DNA of 29,842 nt. It comes from Flavobacteriaceae bacterium. Lineage in GTDB: Bacteria; Bacteroidota; Bacteroidia; Flavobacteriales; Flavobacteriaceae. This document shows positions 8,283 through 15,832 of this stretch, piece after piece. Under the pieces are notes generated by a model. The model saw nothing but the letters and a program-made list of their open reading frames with translations, did not search any database and was not told the DNA's origin. Location of the stretch: assembly GCA_947482805.1 (NCBI GenBank), contig CANKLK010000009.1, positions 1 to 29,842 on the forward strand, read 5' to 3'. Position numbers and translations under genes: made by a program. Numbering within the stretch: position 1 is the stretch's first letter; every line of letters begins with the position of its first letter.

Positions 8283-8304
8283 ATTTTCAAATTTTCAAAT
8301 CTTC
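8283..8304 (+). repeat. TTTTCAAAT-type simple repeat overlapping the end of the AhpD-like gene
   Basis: Two TTTTCAAA units end in CAAATCTTC. The run covers the stop codon and last codons of the convergently read AhpD-like gene. It is an inverted partner of the run at 8139-8174. Confidence 0.55.
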
Positions 8305-8637
8305 TAATGCTTCCCAAAACTCATAAGCTCTTCTCAAATGTGGAATTACTATGGTTCCTCCAACCAAAGTAGCAATTCCCATAGCTTCCATCATTTCCTC
8401 TTTGGTTATGCCTTCTTTATAGCTGGTTTCCAAATGGTATTTGATGCAATCGTCACATCGCAGTACGGTAGAAGCTACAAGTCCGAGTAGTTCTTTTGTC
8501 TTAACATCAAGCGCACCTTCAGCATAAGCATTGGTATCCAGATTGAAAATTCGCTTTACAATTTTATTATTGTCTGCCAATAATTTTTCGTTCATTTTAG
8601 AACGATAGTCATTAAATTCTTCAACTAGTTTGCTCAT
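8287..8637 (-). CDS. AhpD-like carboxymuconolactone decarboxylase family protein
   Basis: A 116-residue helical protein with the redox motif C61-DD-C64-x3-H68, the CxxCxxxH pattern of AhpD-type members of the carboxymuconolactone decarboxylase family. Conserved surrounding features are the helix EGALDVKTKELLGL before the motif and the segment EEMMEAMGIATLVGG after it. Proteins with the Cys pair usually act as peroxidase or thiol-disulfide partners, while those without it are decarboxylases. The motif therefore points to a redox role, with the substrate unknown. The ATG lies within the 3' end of tatC (17-nt overlap), so the gene is probably translationally coupled to it. The last codons lie in a TTTTCAAA simple repeat. 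Confidence 0.88.
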   Translation of the reverse strand: MSKLVEEFNDYRSKMNEKLLADNNKIVKRIFNLDTNAYAEGALDVKTKELLGLVASTVLRCDDCIKYHLETSYKEGITKEEMMEAMGIATLVGGTIVIPHLRRAYEFWEALEDLKI

Positions 8638-9442
8638 CTTTCTTTTTATTTTTTTCTACCACGGCTGAAATCCAAATGCATCCTTCATAAATTATCATCA
8701 TGGGTACGGCAACTGTAATTTGACTTACTACGTCAGGAGGCGTTACGATTGCTGCAATAATTAATATAATTACAACAGCATATTTTCTATATTTTCTTAA
8801 GAAATTTGGGCCTACTAATCCTAATTTGGTAAGGAAGTAAATTATGATTGGCAATTCGAAATATAGTCCACAGGCAATAACCGCTGTTTTAACCATGCTA
8901 ACATAAGAATCTATACTAAATTGATTTTTCACAACGCTGCTTATGGAGAATGTTGCCAAGAAATTCAACGACATTGGAACGATTACATAATATCCAAAAA
9001 GCACTCCCAGAAAGAACAGAATAGAAGCCACAAAAATAAAAAGTTTCGCGTTTTTTTTCTCTTTTTCATACAAAGCTGGACTAATAAATTTCCATAATTC
9101 CCATAGAATGTATGGGAAAGCCAATATAAAACCAGCGGTTATACATACCCAGACAAAAATATTCACCTGGCCTTCCATTTGAGTATTCTGAATAATGAAA
9201 TTTAGTTCGGTAATACAAATGCTGTCAGCAAAACCAAGGTAATGCGAAGCTTCACAAAAAAAACGATAGGTGATAAAACTTGGGTCAGTTGGGCCAAAAA
9301 TTAAATCCGAAAAAATATAATCCGCAAAAAAATAAGAGACAATTCCCATAATGACAATTGCCGCTGAACTTCTAACTAACAACCATCTCAACTCTTCAAG
9401 ATGATCTAAGAATGACATTTCATTGAGTGCTTTTTTTGCCAT
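8621..9442 (-). CDS. tatC: Sec-independent protein translocase subunit TatC
   Basis: A 273-residue, six-helix membrane protein: the receptor of the twin-arginine pathway that exports folded proteins. Recognised features are the cytoplasmic N terminus SFLDHLEELRW (binds the RR signal), the conserved acidic helix position E196 in CGLYFELPI, and TPPDVVSQ followed by PMMIIYEG near the C terminus. The first periplasmic loop (about 48-95) is longer than in E. coli TatC and holds two cysteines, C63 and C76. The start codon overlaps the kdsD stop by 1 nt. tatA/tatB are not in the window. Confidence 0.95.
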   Translation of the reverse strand: MAKKALNEMSFLDHLEELRWLLVRSSAAIVIMGIVSYFFADYIFSDLIFGPTDPSFITYRFFCEASHYLGFADSICITELNFIIQNTQMEGQVNIFVWVCITAGFILAFPYILWELWKFISPALYEKEKKNAKLFIFVASILFFLGVLFGYYVIVPMSLNFLATFSISSVVKNQFSIDSYVSMVKTAVIACGLYFELPIIIYFLTKLGLVGPNFLRKYRKYAVVIILIIAAIVTPPDVVSQITVAVPMMIIYEGCIWISAVVEKNKKKDEQTS

Positions 9443-10407
9443 TAGATGATGCCTTCTTTTAAAATATCATGCAAATGAATTACTCCTTTATATTCTCCAT
9501 TGTCAACAACTACTAATTGCGTAATAGAGAAGTCTTCCAGAATATTCAGGGCATCGCTAACCATATCGGTTGATTTTATGGTTTTTGGATTTTTGGTCAT
9601 TATCTCCTGTGCTGTTAAACCAGAAATATTTTCCGTTTTATTCAGCATTCTTCTGATGTCTCCATCTGTTATAATTCCGATAACCTTTTCATTTTCAATA
9701 ACGGCAGTTACTCCTAATCGTTTTTCAGATATTTCAATGATGACATTTTTTATCGTTGAATCCGCAGCCACAATTGGTTTGTGCGTTGTGTCAAGCATAT
9801 CTGAAACACGAAGTAATAATTTTTTACCTAAAGCACCGCCTGGATGGTATTTGGCAAAGTCTTCAGCAGTAAAATTTTTCATTTCCATTAAACAAACGGC
9901 AATGGCATCACCCATAACTAATTGTGCTGTGGTACTATTGGTAGGTGCCAAATTAATCGGGCAAGCTTCAGAATCAACATAAGTATTTAATACAAAGTCG
10001 GCTTCTTTTCCTAAAAAAGAAGTAGTGTTTCCGGTTATGGCAATCAGCTTGTTTCCGAATCGTTTTAACAATGGAACCAAAACCTTAATTTCAGGGCTAT
10101 TGCCGCTTTTTGAAATACAAATTACAACGTCACTCGGTTGTAACATACCTAAATCACCATGAATAGCTTCAGAAGCATGAAGAAAAAGGGAAGGCGTTCC
10201 GGTTGAGTTTAATGTCGCCACAATTTTTTGTGCTATGATGGCACTTTTACCAATTCCGGTTACAACTAAACGACCTTTTGATTCGTAGATGATTTCGACA
10301 GCATTTACAAAATTATCATCTAAAAATTGGGTTAGCTTAGCAATAGATTCACTTTCAGACAAAATTGTCTTTTTGGCAGAAGCAAGAATGTTTTCTTTTT
10401 TTATCAA
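9442..10407 (-). CDS. kdsD: D-arabinose 5-phosphate isomerase (KpsF/GutQ family)
   Basis: This 321-residue enzyme interconverts ribulose 5-phosphate and arabinose 5-phosphate, the first step toward Kdo for lipopolysaccharide. An SIS domain (about 30-175) holds GIGKS (51-55), HASEAIHGD (78-85), CISKSGNSPE and the essential-looking H188 in KYHPGGALGK. Two CBS domains follow (about 205-255 and 270-321), as in E. coli KdsD (328 aa). No ATG is available: the frame begins at TTG 10405-10407 with MIKKENILASAKK, which matches the expected N terminus of the family. A good promoter lies just upstream (10463-10491). The gene leads a run with tatC, the AhpD-like gene and probably lptB. Confidence 0.92.
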   Translation of the reverse strand: MIKKENILASAKKTILSESESIAKLTQFLDDNFVNAVEIIYESKGRLVVTGIGKSAIIAQKIVATLNSTGTPSLFLHASEAIHGDLGMLQPSDVVICISKSGNSPEIKVLVPLLKRFGNKLIAITGNTTSFLGKEADFVLNTYVDSEACPINLAPTNSTTAQLVMGDAIAVCLMEMKNFTAEDFAKYHPGGALGKKLLLRVSDMLDTTHKPIVAADSTIKNVIIEISEKRLGVTAVIENEKVIGIITDGDIRRMLNKTENISGLTAQEIMTKNPKTIKSTDMVSDALNILEDFSITQLVVVDNGEYKGVIHLHDILKEGII

Positions 10408-10462
10408 AATTGTATCAATATAAAATTTGTATGTAATAAAGAAAGTAGTATCTTTAACTCTG

Positions 10463-10491
10463 CAAATTTATGTAAAAATACCATTAACAAA
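10463..10491 (-). promoter_or_regulatory. Predicted Bacteroidota promoter for kdsD-tatC
   Basis: On the minus strand TTTG (10491-10488) is followed after 17 nt by TAAATTTG (10470-10463). This fits the Flavobacterium consensus of a -33 TTG/TTTG and a -7 TAnnTTTG. It leaves a leader of roughly 50 nt before the TTG start of kdsD. The -33 box ends 3 bases short of the recQ ATG on the other strand. Confidence 0.65.
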
Positions 10492-10493
10492 GA

Positions 10494-12689
10494 ATGAATT
10501 TAAACGAAATTGACATTCACGCAGCATTAAAAAAATATTTTGGGTTCAACCAATTTAAAGGATTACAAGAACAAGTTATAAAAAGTATTATAGTTCAAAA
10601 AAATACTTTTGTTATTATGCCTACAGGTGGCGGAAAATCGTTGTGTTATCAGTTGCCCGCATTAATTCAAGAAGGAACAGCTATTGTTGTTTCGCCTCTT
10701 ATTGCTTTAATGAAAAATCAAGTAGATGCTATTCGAAGTTTGTCTTCTGAGAACGGAATAGCACATGTATTGAATTCTTCTCTTACAAAAACAGAAATAA
10801 ATCAAGTTAAAAAAGATATAACTTCAGGGATTACTAAATTATTATATGTTGCGCCTGAATCATTAACTAAAGAAGAATACGTTGAGTTTCTTCAAAAAGT
10901 AAAAATTTCTTTTGTTGCTATTGACGAAGCCCATTGTATTTCAGAATGGGGACACGATTTCAGACCCGAATATCGAAATTTAAAAGCTATCATTAAACTT
11001 ATTGGCGATGTTCCTGTAATTGGTTTAACTGCAACAGCAACACCAAAAGTACAGGAAGACATTCTTAAAAATCTCGATATGTCGGATGCTGTTACTTTCA
11101 AAGCTTCTTTTAATCGCCCAAATTTATTTTATGAGGTACGTACTAAAACCAAAAATATAGAATCTGATATCATCCGTTTTATAAAACAGAATAAAGGGAA
11201 ATCTGGAATTATATATTGTTTAAGTCGAAAAAAGGTTGAGGAAATTGCTGAAGTTTTACAAGTTAACGGAATTTCTGCAGTGCCTTATCATGCAGGTTTA
11301 GATGCTAAAACCAGAGCAAAACATCAGGACATGTTTCTTATGGAAGATGTCGACGTGGTGGTAGCAACAATTGCTTTCGGAATGGGTATTGACAAACCCG
11401 ATGTTCGTTTTGTAATACACCACGATATTCCAAAATCGTTAGAAAGTTATTACCAAGAAACAGGACGTGGCGGTCGGGATGGAGGAGAAGGGCATTGCTT
11501 GGCTTATTATTCCTATAAAGATGTTGAAAAACTAGAAAAATTCATGTCCGGCAAACCGATAGCTGAACAAGAAATTGGATATGCTTTGCTACAAGAAGTT
11601 GTTGCTTATGCTGAAACTTCGATGTCGCGTCGTAAATTCTTATTGCATTATTTTGGTGAAGAATTTGACAGCGAAACCGGTGAAGGTGCCGATATGGACG
11701 ACAATGTTCGAAATCCTAAAACAAAAATTGAAGCAAAAGATCAAGTCAAACTGCTTTTAGAAATTGTTAGAGATACCAAACATTTGTATAAATCTAAAGA
11801 AATTTGTTTCACGCTTATTGGAAGAGTGAATGCAATGATAAAGGCTTATAGAACGGATTCACAATCGTTTTTCGGAACGGGAAAAAATTTTGAAGAGCGT
11901 TATTGGATGGCATTGATTCGGCAGGTTTTAGTTGACGGACTTTTAACTAAAGATATCGAAACTTACGGAATTTTGAAGGTTTCCGACAAAGGTCATGAAT
12001 TCATTAATAAGCCAACGTCATTTATGATGTCGGAAGATCACGAATATAATGAAGCAGAGGATGATGCTATCGTAACAGCAGCAAAATCATCCGGAACAGC
12101 TGACGAAGTACTAATGAGTATGCTTCGTGATTTACGTAAAAAAGTAGCTAAGAAATTAGGGGTTCCACCTTTTGTGGTTTTTCAAGATCCATCTCTAGAA
12201 GATATGGCTTTAAAATATCCAATAACAAGTGATGAACTGAGTAATGTTCATGGTGTTGGTGAAGGTAAAGCCAAAAAGTACGGAAATGAATTTATTGAAC
12301 TTATTGCAAGATATGTCGATGATAATGATATCATTAGGCCTGACGATTTAGTGGTAAAATCTACCGGAGCAAATTCAGCTAATAAACTTTACATTATTCA
12401 AAATATTGACAGAAAATTATCGCTTGAAGATATAGCCAAAGCTAAAGGGATGAAAATGGATGATTTACTAAAAGAAATGGAACAAATCGTCTATTCCGGA
12501 ACCAAATTAAATATCAGTTACTGGGTAAATGATATCCTAGATGAAGACCAACAAGAAGAAATTCACGACTATTTTATGGAATCTGAATCGGATAAAATAG
12601 AAGATGCACTGAAGGAATTTGATGGCGATTACGATATCGAAGAATTACGCTTAATGCGGATAAAATTTATAAGTGAAGTAGCTAATTAG
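10494..12689 (+). CDS. recQ: ATP-dependent DNA helicase RecQ
   Basis: A 731-residue 3'-5' helicase of the RecQ family, used in recombination and fork repair. The DEAD/H core shows TGGGKS (44-49), DEAH (144-147) followed by CISEWGHDFRPEY, the motif III segment LTATATP (178-184), and QETGRGGRDG (321-330). An HRDC domain lies at about 538-608 and a helix-turn-helix-like tail follows. The region after YFGEE (383-412), where most RecQ proteins carry four zinc-binding cysteines, contains none; it reads GEGADMDDNVRNPK instead. Length exceeds E. coli RecQ (about 610) because of the extra C-terminal segment. The ATG at 10494 starts directly at the conserved N-terminal helix. It is divergent from kdsD with an 86-nt gap. 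Confidence 0.94.
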   Translation: MNLNEIDIHAALKKYFGFNQFKGLQEQVIKSIIVQKNTFVIMPTGGGKSLCYQLPALIQEGTAIVVSPLIALMKNQVDAIRSLSSENGIAHVLNSSLTKTEINQVKKDITSGITKLLYVAPESLTKEEYVEFLQKVKISFVAIDEAHCISEWGHDFRPEYRNLKAIIKLIGDVPVIGLTATATPKVQEDILKNLDMSDAVTFKASFNRPNLFYEVRTKTKNIESDIIRFIKQNKGKSGIIYCLSRKKVEEIAEVLQVNGISAVPYHAGLDAKTRAKHQDMFLMEDVDVVVATIAFGMGIDKPDVRFVIHHDIPKSLESYYQETGRGGRDGGEGHCLAYYSYKDVEKLEKFMSGKPIAEQEIGYALLQEVVAYAETSMSRRKFLLHYFGEEFDSETGEGADMDDNVRNPKTKIEAKDQVKLLLEIVRDTKHLYKSKEICFTLIGRVNAMIKAYRTDSQSFFGTGKNFEERYWMALIRQVLVDGLLTKDIETYGILKVSDKGHEFINKPTSFMMSEDHEYNEAEDDAIVTAAKSSGTADEVLMSMLRDLRKKVAKKLGVPPFVVFQDPSLEDMALKYPITSDELSNVHGVGEGKAKKYGNEFIELIARYVDDNDIIRPDDLVVKSTGANSANKLYIIQNIDRKLSLEDIAKAKGMKMDDLLKEMEQIVYSGTKLNISYWVNDILDEDQQEEIHDYFMESESDKIEDALKEFDGDYDIEELRLMRIKFISEVAN

Positions 12690-12702
12690 TTGAAAGTCTT
12701 AA

Positions 12703-12780
12703 AGTCTAATGTCCAAAGGATTAGAGTTGATGGATTGTGATTTTTTTGCTTTATGACTTTCGACTTTATGACATTAGACT
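12703..12780. repeat. Inverted repeat between recQ and the small gene
   Basis: AGTCTAATGTC (12703-12713) is the exact complement of GACATTAGACT (12770-12780), and related GACTTT/AAAGTC units lie inside. The right arm overlaps the stop codon of the convergent 78-residue gene. It could act as a two-way terminator hairpin, or be a copy of a dispersed intergenic repeat. Confidence 0.6.
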
Positions 12781-13010
12781 GAGTAAATCTCTCCACGATG
12801 TGGCTTTAAAGCATCTCTTACAGAAATCATGTTTTCATCAGTAACGACCATAAAAGCAATAGCATGCATTTCGTTTTTAATTTCAAAACCGGTAATGTTC
12901 AGCGGAAGTTTTTCAATGCTGATATATTCCTTCAAATGAATTTCATGATGCTCCGCCGTTTTAGCTGAAGCTTCCCCACGAAAATCCCAGATTAGTTTTA
13001 TTTGTCTCAT
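12774..13010 (-). CDS. Small hypothetical protein, 78 residues
   Basis: I do not recognise a named family. The protein is soluble, has no signal peptide, and starts MRQIKLIWDFRGEASAKTAE with a following His-rich stretch (HHEIHLKEY). It ends with a strand-rich half (FEIKNEMHAIAFMVV) and a tail RDALKPHRGEIYSV. The pattern of alternating strands and one helix would suit a small alpha/beta fold. Coding is supported by a normal amino-acid composition, an ATG start at 13008-13010, and a TAACTTTG -7-like element at 13035-13028 just upstream on the same strand. It is convergent with recQ and divergent from the flavoprotein gene, so it is probably a single-gene transcript. Confidence 0.65.
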   Translation of the reverse strand: MRQIKLIWDFRGEASAKTAEHHEIHLKEYISIEKLPLNITGFEIKNEMHAIAFMVVTDENMISVRDALKPHRGEIYSV

Positions 13011-13070
13011 ATTAATTCAATAGCAAGCAAAGTTACATACTGATTTTGTTATTAAATCGTTTTAGTAAAC

Positions 13071-13107
13071 AATTTTCAAATTGACACATTTTCAAATTTT
13101 CAAATTC
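13071..13107 (+). repeat. TTTTCAAAT-type simple repeat upstream of the COG2509 gene
   Basis: Three TTTTCAAA units separated by TTGACACA lie 25 to 60 nt before the next start codon. This is the third run of the same motif in the window (see 8139-8174 and 8283-8304). Confidence 0.6.
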
Positions 13108-13131
13108 TTACTTTTACCAAAATATTAAACA

Positions 13132-14691
13132 ATGCCAAGCGAACTCCAACTTCAAGTTTCTCCAGAAATAGCAGCCAATGAAAGTTTGCTCTATGACTAT
13201 GTGGCAAAAACAGTACGAGTTTCTACAAAACTAGTTCATAAAGTTGTAATACTAAAGCGTTCTATAGACGCACGTCAAAAAGCGGTAAAGTTCAATCTTA
13301 AAGTTGCAGTTTATCTTATAGATGAAAAATATACGGAACAGCCTAACGAACTTCCCAATTACCAAAATGTTTCCAATAATCAAGAAGTAATCATTGTTGG
13401 TGCTGGCCCAGCCGGACTTTTCGCAGCATTGCAATTAATAGAATTAGGTTTAAAACCAATTGTTATTGAACGCGGTAAAGACGTCCGTGGGCGTCGTAGA
13501 GATCTGAAAGCCATCAATGTCGACCATATTGTAAATGAAGATTCAAATTATTGTTTTGGCGAAGGCGGAGCCGGAACCTATTCAGACGGAAAATTATATA
13601 CGCGTTCTAAAAAGCGTGGCGATGTTGACAGAATTCTTCAGTTATTAGTTGGTTTTGGTGCTACCCCAGATATTTTGGTCGAAGCACATCCGCATATAGG
13701 GACTAATAAATTACCTCAAATCATTCAGGACATTCGAGATAAAATTATTGAATGTGGCGGAAAAGTTTTGTTTGAAACCCGAGTGATTGATTTCATTATA
13801 AAAAATAACGAGATTCAAGGAGTTATTACTCAAAATGGCGATACGATTGCTGCCAACAAATTGATTTTAGCAACCGGACATTCGGCACGTGATATATTTG
13901 AATTATTAGACAGAAAAAAGATTTTAATAGAAGCCAAGCCTTTTGCAATTGGCGTTCGTGCCGAACATCCACAGGAATTGATTGATAAAATTCAATACAG
14001 TTGTGATTTTCGTGGCGACTATTTACCACCAGCTCCTTATTCGATTGTGAAACAAGTCAATGGTCGTGGGATGTATTCTTTTTGTATGTGTCCCGGTGGT
14101 GTAATTGCTCCTTGTGCTACCAGTCCGGGTGAAGTGGTCACCAACGGTTGGTCGCCATCAAAAAGAGATCAAGCAACAGCCAACTCCGGAATTGTAGTCG
14201 AATTGAAACTAGAAGATTTTAAACCGTTTGCCAAATTCGGTGCTTTAGCTGGAATGGAATTCCAAAAAGCAATCGAACAAAAAGCATGGTTTTTAGCAGG
14301 AAGTACGCAAAAAGTTCCAGCACAACGCATGATTGATTTTACGCAAAGTAAATTGTCTGCTTCAATTCCGAAAACATCCTATGTTCCTGGCACAACTTCG
14401 GTAGAAATGGGTGAAGTTTTCCCAGGATTTCTATCTCAGATATTACGAGAAGGTTTTTCAGAATTCGGAAAAGCAATGAAAGGCTATTTAACCAACGAAG
14501 CCATTTTACATGCACCAGAAAGTAGAACATCATCACCAGTTCGCATTCCGAGAGATAACATAACTTTAGAACATTTACAAATAAAAGGTTTGTATCCGTG
14601 TGGCGAAGGTGCGGGTTATGCAGGCGGAATTATTTCAGCAGCTATTGACGGAGAGAAATGTGCGTTGAAGATCGCTGAGGTTTTAAAATAA
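13132..14691 (+). CDS. Uncharacterised FAD-dependent dehydrogenase (COG2509 family)
   Basis: A 519-residue flavoprotein. Residues 1-80 form a small N-terminal domain. The FAD-binding Rossmann motif VGAGPAGLFAAL follows at about 89-100, then ERGKDVRGRRRD (113-124) and the family-specific segment FGEGGAGTYSDGKLYTR (142-158). The C-terminal FAD contact is CGEGAGYAGGI. The middle carries GMYSFCMCPGG, a Cys-rich loop typical of these proteins. The family is broadly conserved and is predicted to be a dehydrogenase; its substrate is not established, and I do not assign one. The ATG at 13132 follows an AT-rich 121-nt gap. It is convergent with the membrane protein gene, with only 18 nt between the two stops. 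Confidence 0.9.
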   Translation: MPSELQLQVSPEIAANESLLYDYVAKTVRVSTKLVHKVVILKRSIDARQKAVKFNLKVAVYLIDEKYTEQPNELPNYQNVSNNQEVIIVGAGPAGLFAALQLIELGLKPIVIERGKDVRGRRRDLKAINVDHIVNEDSNYCFGEGGAGTYSDGKLYTRSKKRGDVDRILQLLVGFGATPDILVEAHPHIGTNKLPQIIQDIRDKIIECGGKVLFETRVIDFIIKNNEIQGVITQNGDTIAANKLILATGHSARDIFELLDRKKILIEAKPFAIGVRAEHPQELIDKIQYSCDFRGDYLPPAPYSIVKQVNGRGMYSFCMCPGGVIAPCATSPGEVVTNGWSPSKRDQATANSGIVVELKLEDFKPFAKFGALAGMEFQKAIEQKAWFLAGSTQKVPAQRMIDFTQSKLSASIPKTSYVPGTTSVEMGEVFPGFLSQILREGFSEFGKAMKGYLTNEAILHAPESRTSSPVRIPRDNITLEHLQIKGLYPCGEGAGYAGGIISAAIDGEKCALKIAEVLK

Positions 14692-14709
14692 GTTCACTTA
14701 GAAATAGTA

Positions 14710-15603
14710 TTATTTTTTGATAGTATCATATAAATTATGAATTTTCAAAAGTATAACACCAAATACTATTGCCATTACAATCAATAAAATATTCATTATA
14801 CCTTCAGTGCTAAAAGACAGCTTTATCAATATTGTTGAAATTATAAAGCCAGAGTTTCTGATTACCCTATTAAATTTATCAGAATGTAAAAAGGAAAATA
14901 ATAATAGTAAAACATCAACAAGGATTAAAACCGTAAAAAAATCATCAAAAAATATTTTATTAATGTCTTTAATCTCTGTTAAAGCCTTACTCATAGAAAA
15001 TAAACTCTCATACAACCAGTGGCCAAGACTATAAATAGATAATACTAATAGAATTGGAACTAAACACGTGGCGATTGTTTTTTTTAAGGAAATAAATTTT
15101 ATTATTTCAGGATTTACTATTTCAGTCTCATTTGAACTACCTTCTTTAACCAGTCGATAAAAAACAAAAATTAGAAAGAATAATATGAGTATAGCAAATA
15201 AGTCACTTGTAAATAAAACATCATTTTTGATAGAAAACCAATTTGTAGAAAATTCTAAATTTGATAAATCTTTAAAAATTCTTCTTATGACAATTAACGA
15301 AATTATTTCATATTGTTTCCCAATATAAATAGAAGTTGATTTCGGTAAATAATACAATAATAAATAGACTTCATAAATAAGTACAAAAGAAAAAGGAGTA
15401 TAAATAGCTGAGATTGGATTGCGTAATAGTTCAGAATTACTAGTAATTTTAATTATATCTAAATTCACTAGGCCTATTAACAATAAGTGTAAAAGGAAAC
15501 TAAAAATTGCTATGTAAACAGTAACAATCTCACTCTTTTCTTTTACTTTTTCAGATAGAAAAAAATTATAAAAATAGGATAACACTTTGTTTGATTTTGA
15601 CAT
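14710..15603 (-). CDS. Unrecognised multi-pass membrane protein, 297 residues
   Basis: I do not recognise this protein. It has about six or seven hydrophobic segments, at roughly 27-48, 68-88, 131-151, 174-198, 221-241 and 250-290. Short charged loops join them, and there is a highly basic N terminus (MSKSNK) and C terminus (YDTIKK). There is no signal peptide, enzymatic motif or Cys pair. The coding strand is very AT-rich even for this genome and is rich in Ile, Leu, Phe and Asn, which could reflect membrane bias or recent acquisition. It is a lone gene between two housekeeping genes: convergent with the flavoprotein, and 229 nt divergent from the gapN-like gene. A TACATTTG -7-like element at 15704-15697 sits inside a palindrome upstream. 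Confidence 0.7.
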   Translation of the reverse strand: MSKSNKVLSYFYNFFLSEKVKEKSEIVTVYIAIFSFLLHLLLIGLVNLDIIKITSNSELLRNPISAIYTPFSFVLIYEVYLLLYYLPKSTSIYIGKQYEIISLIVIRRIFKDLSNLEFSTNWFSIKNDVLFTSDLFAILILFFLIFVFYRLVKEGSSNETEIVNPEIIKFISLKKTIATCLVPILLVLSIYSLGHWLYESLFSMSKALTEIKDINKIFFDDFFTVLILVDVLLLLFSFLHSDKFNRVIRNSGFIISTILIKLSFSTEGIMNILLIVMAIVFGVILLKIHNLYDTIKK

Positions 15604-15664
15604 GTTTTTTTGTTTAACGAAATTATAAATAAATTAAACAGTTTATTTAAACTTTATTTAGTAA

Positions 15665-15707
15665 ATTTACATTTTTATTGTTAATGAGAACATTAACAAA
15701 TGTAAAT
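15665..15707. promoter_or_regulatory. Interrupted palindrome in the divergent gapN/membrane-protein intergenic region
   Basis: The arms ATTTACATTT + GTTAATG (15665-15674, 15680-15686) and CATTAAC + AAATGTAAAT (15691-15707) are complementary except for a 5-nt insertion on the left. The core GTTAATG-AGAA-CATTAAC is perfect. A minus-strand -7-like TACATTTG lies within the right arm, so this could be an operator for the membrane-protein promoter. Confidence 0.45.
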
Positions 15708-15779
15708 AATAATGTCCGAACTTAATAATCATTTTATTTCATTAATTTCAATTACAGCGTTTTAGTTAATTTTTTTTAT

Positions 15780-15800
15780 AAAAGCCTGTCGGAGGTTTTT
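15780..15800 (+). other. Short hairpin in the leader of the gapN-like gene
   Basis: AAAAGCCT (15780-15787) pairs with AGGTTTTT (15793-15800) around a GTCGG loop, including one G-U pair. The U-run on its 3' side resembles a weak terminator, 32 nt before the start codon. It may end read-through transcription or act in the leader of the next gene. Confidence 0.4.
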
Positions 15801-15832
15801 ATATAAATACTATTTTAATAAAAAATCTTTCT

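Noticed and set aside
9500..9982. 160-residue open frame opposite kdsD
   Set aside because: It lies wholly inside the well-supported kdsD gene in antisense and has no family resemblance or own signals.
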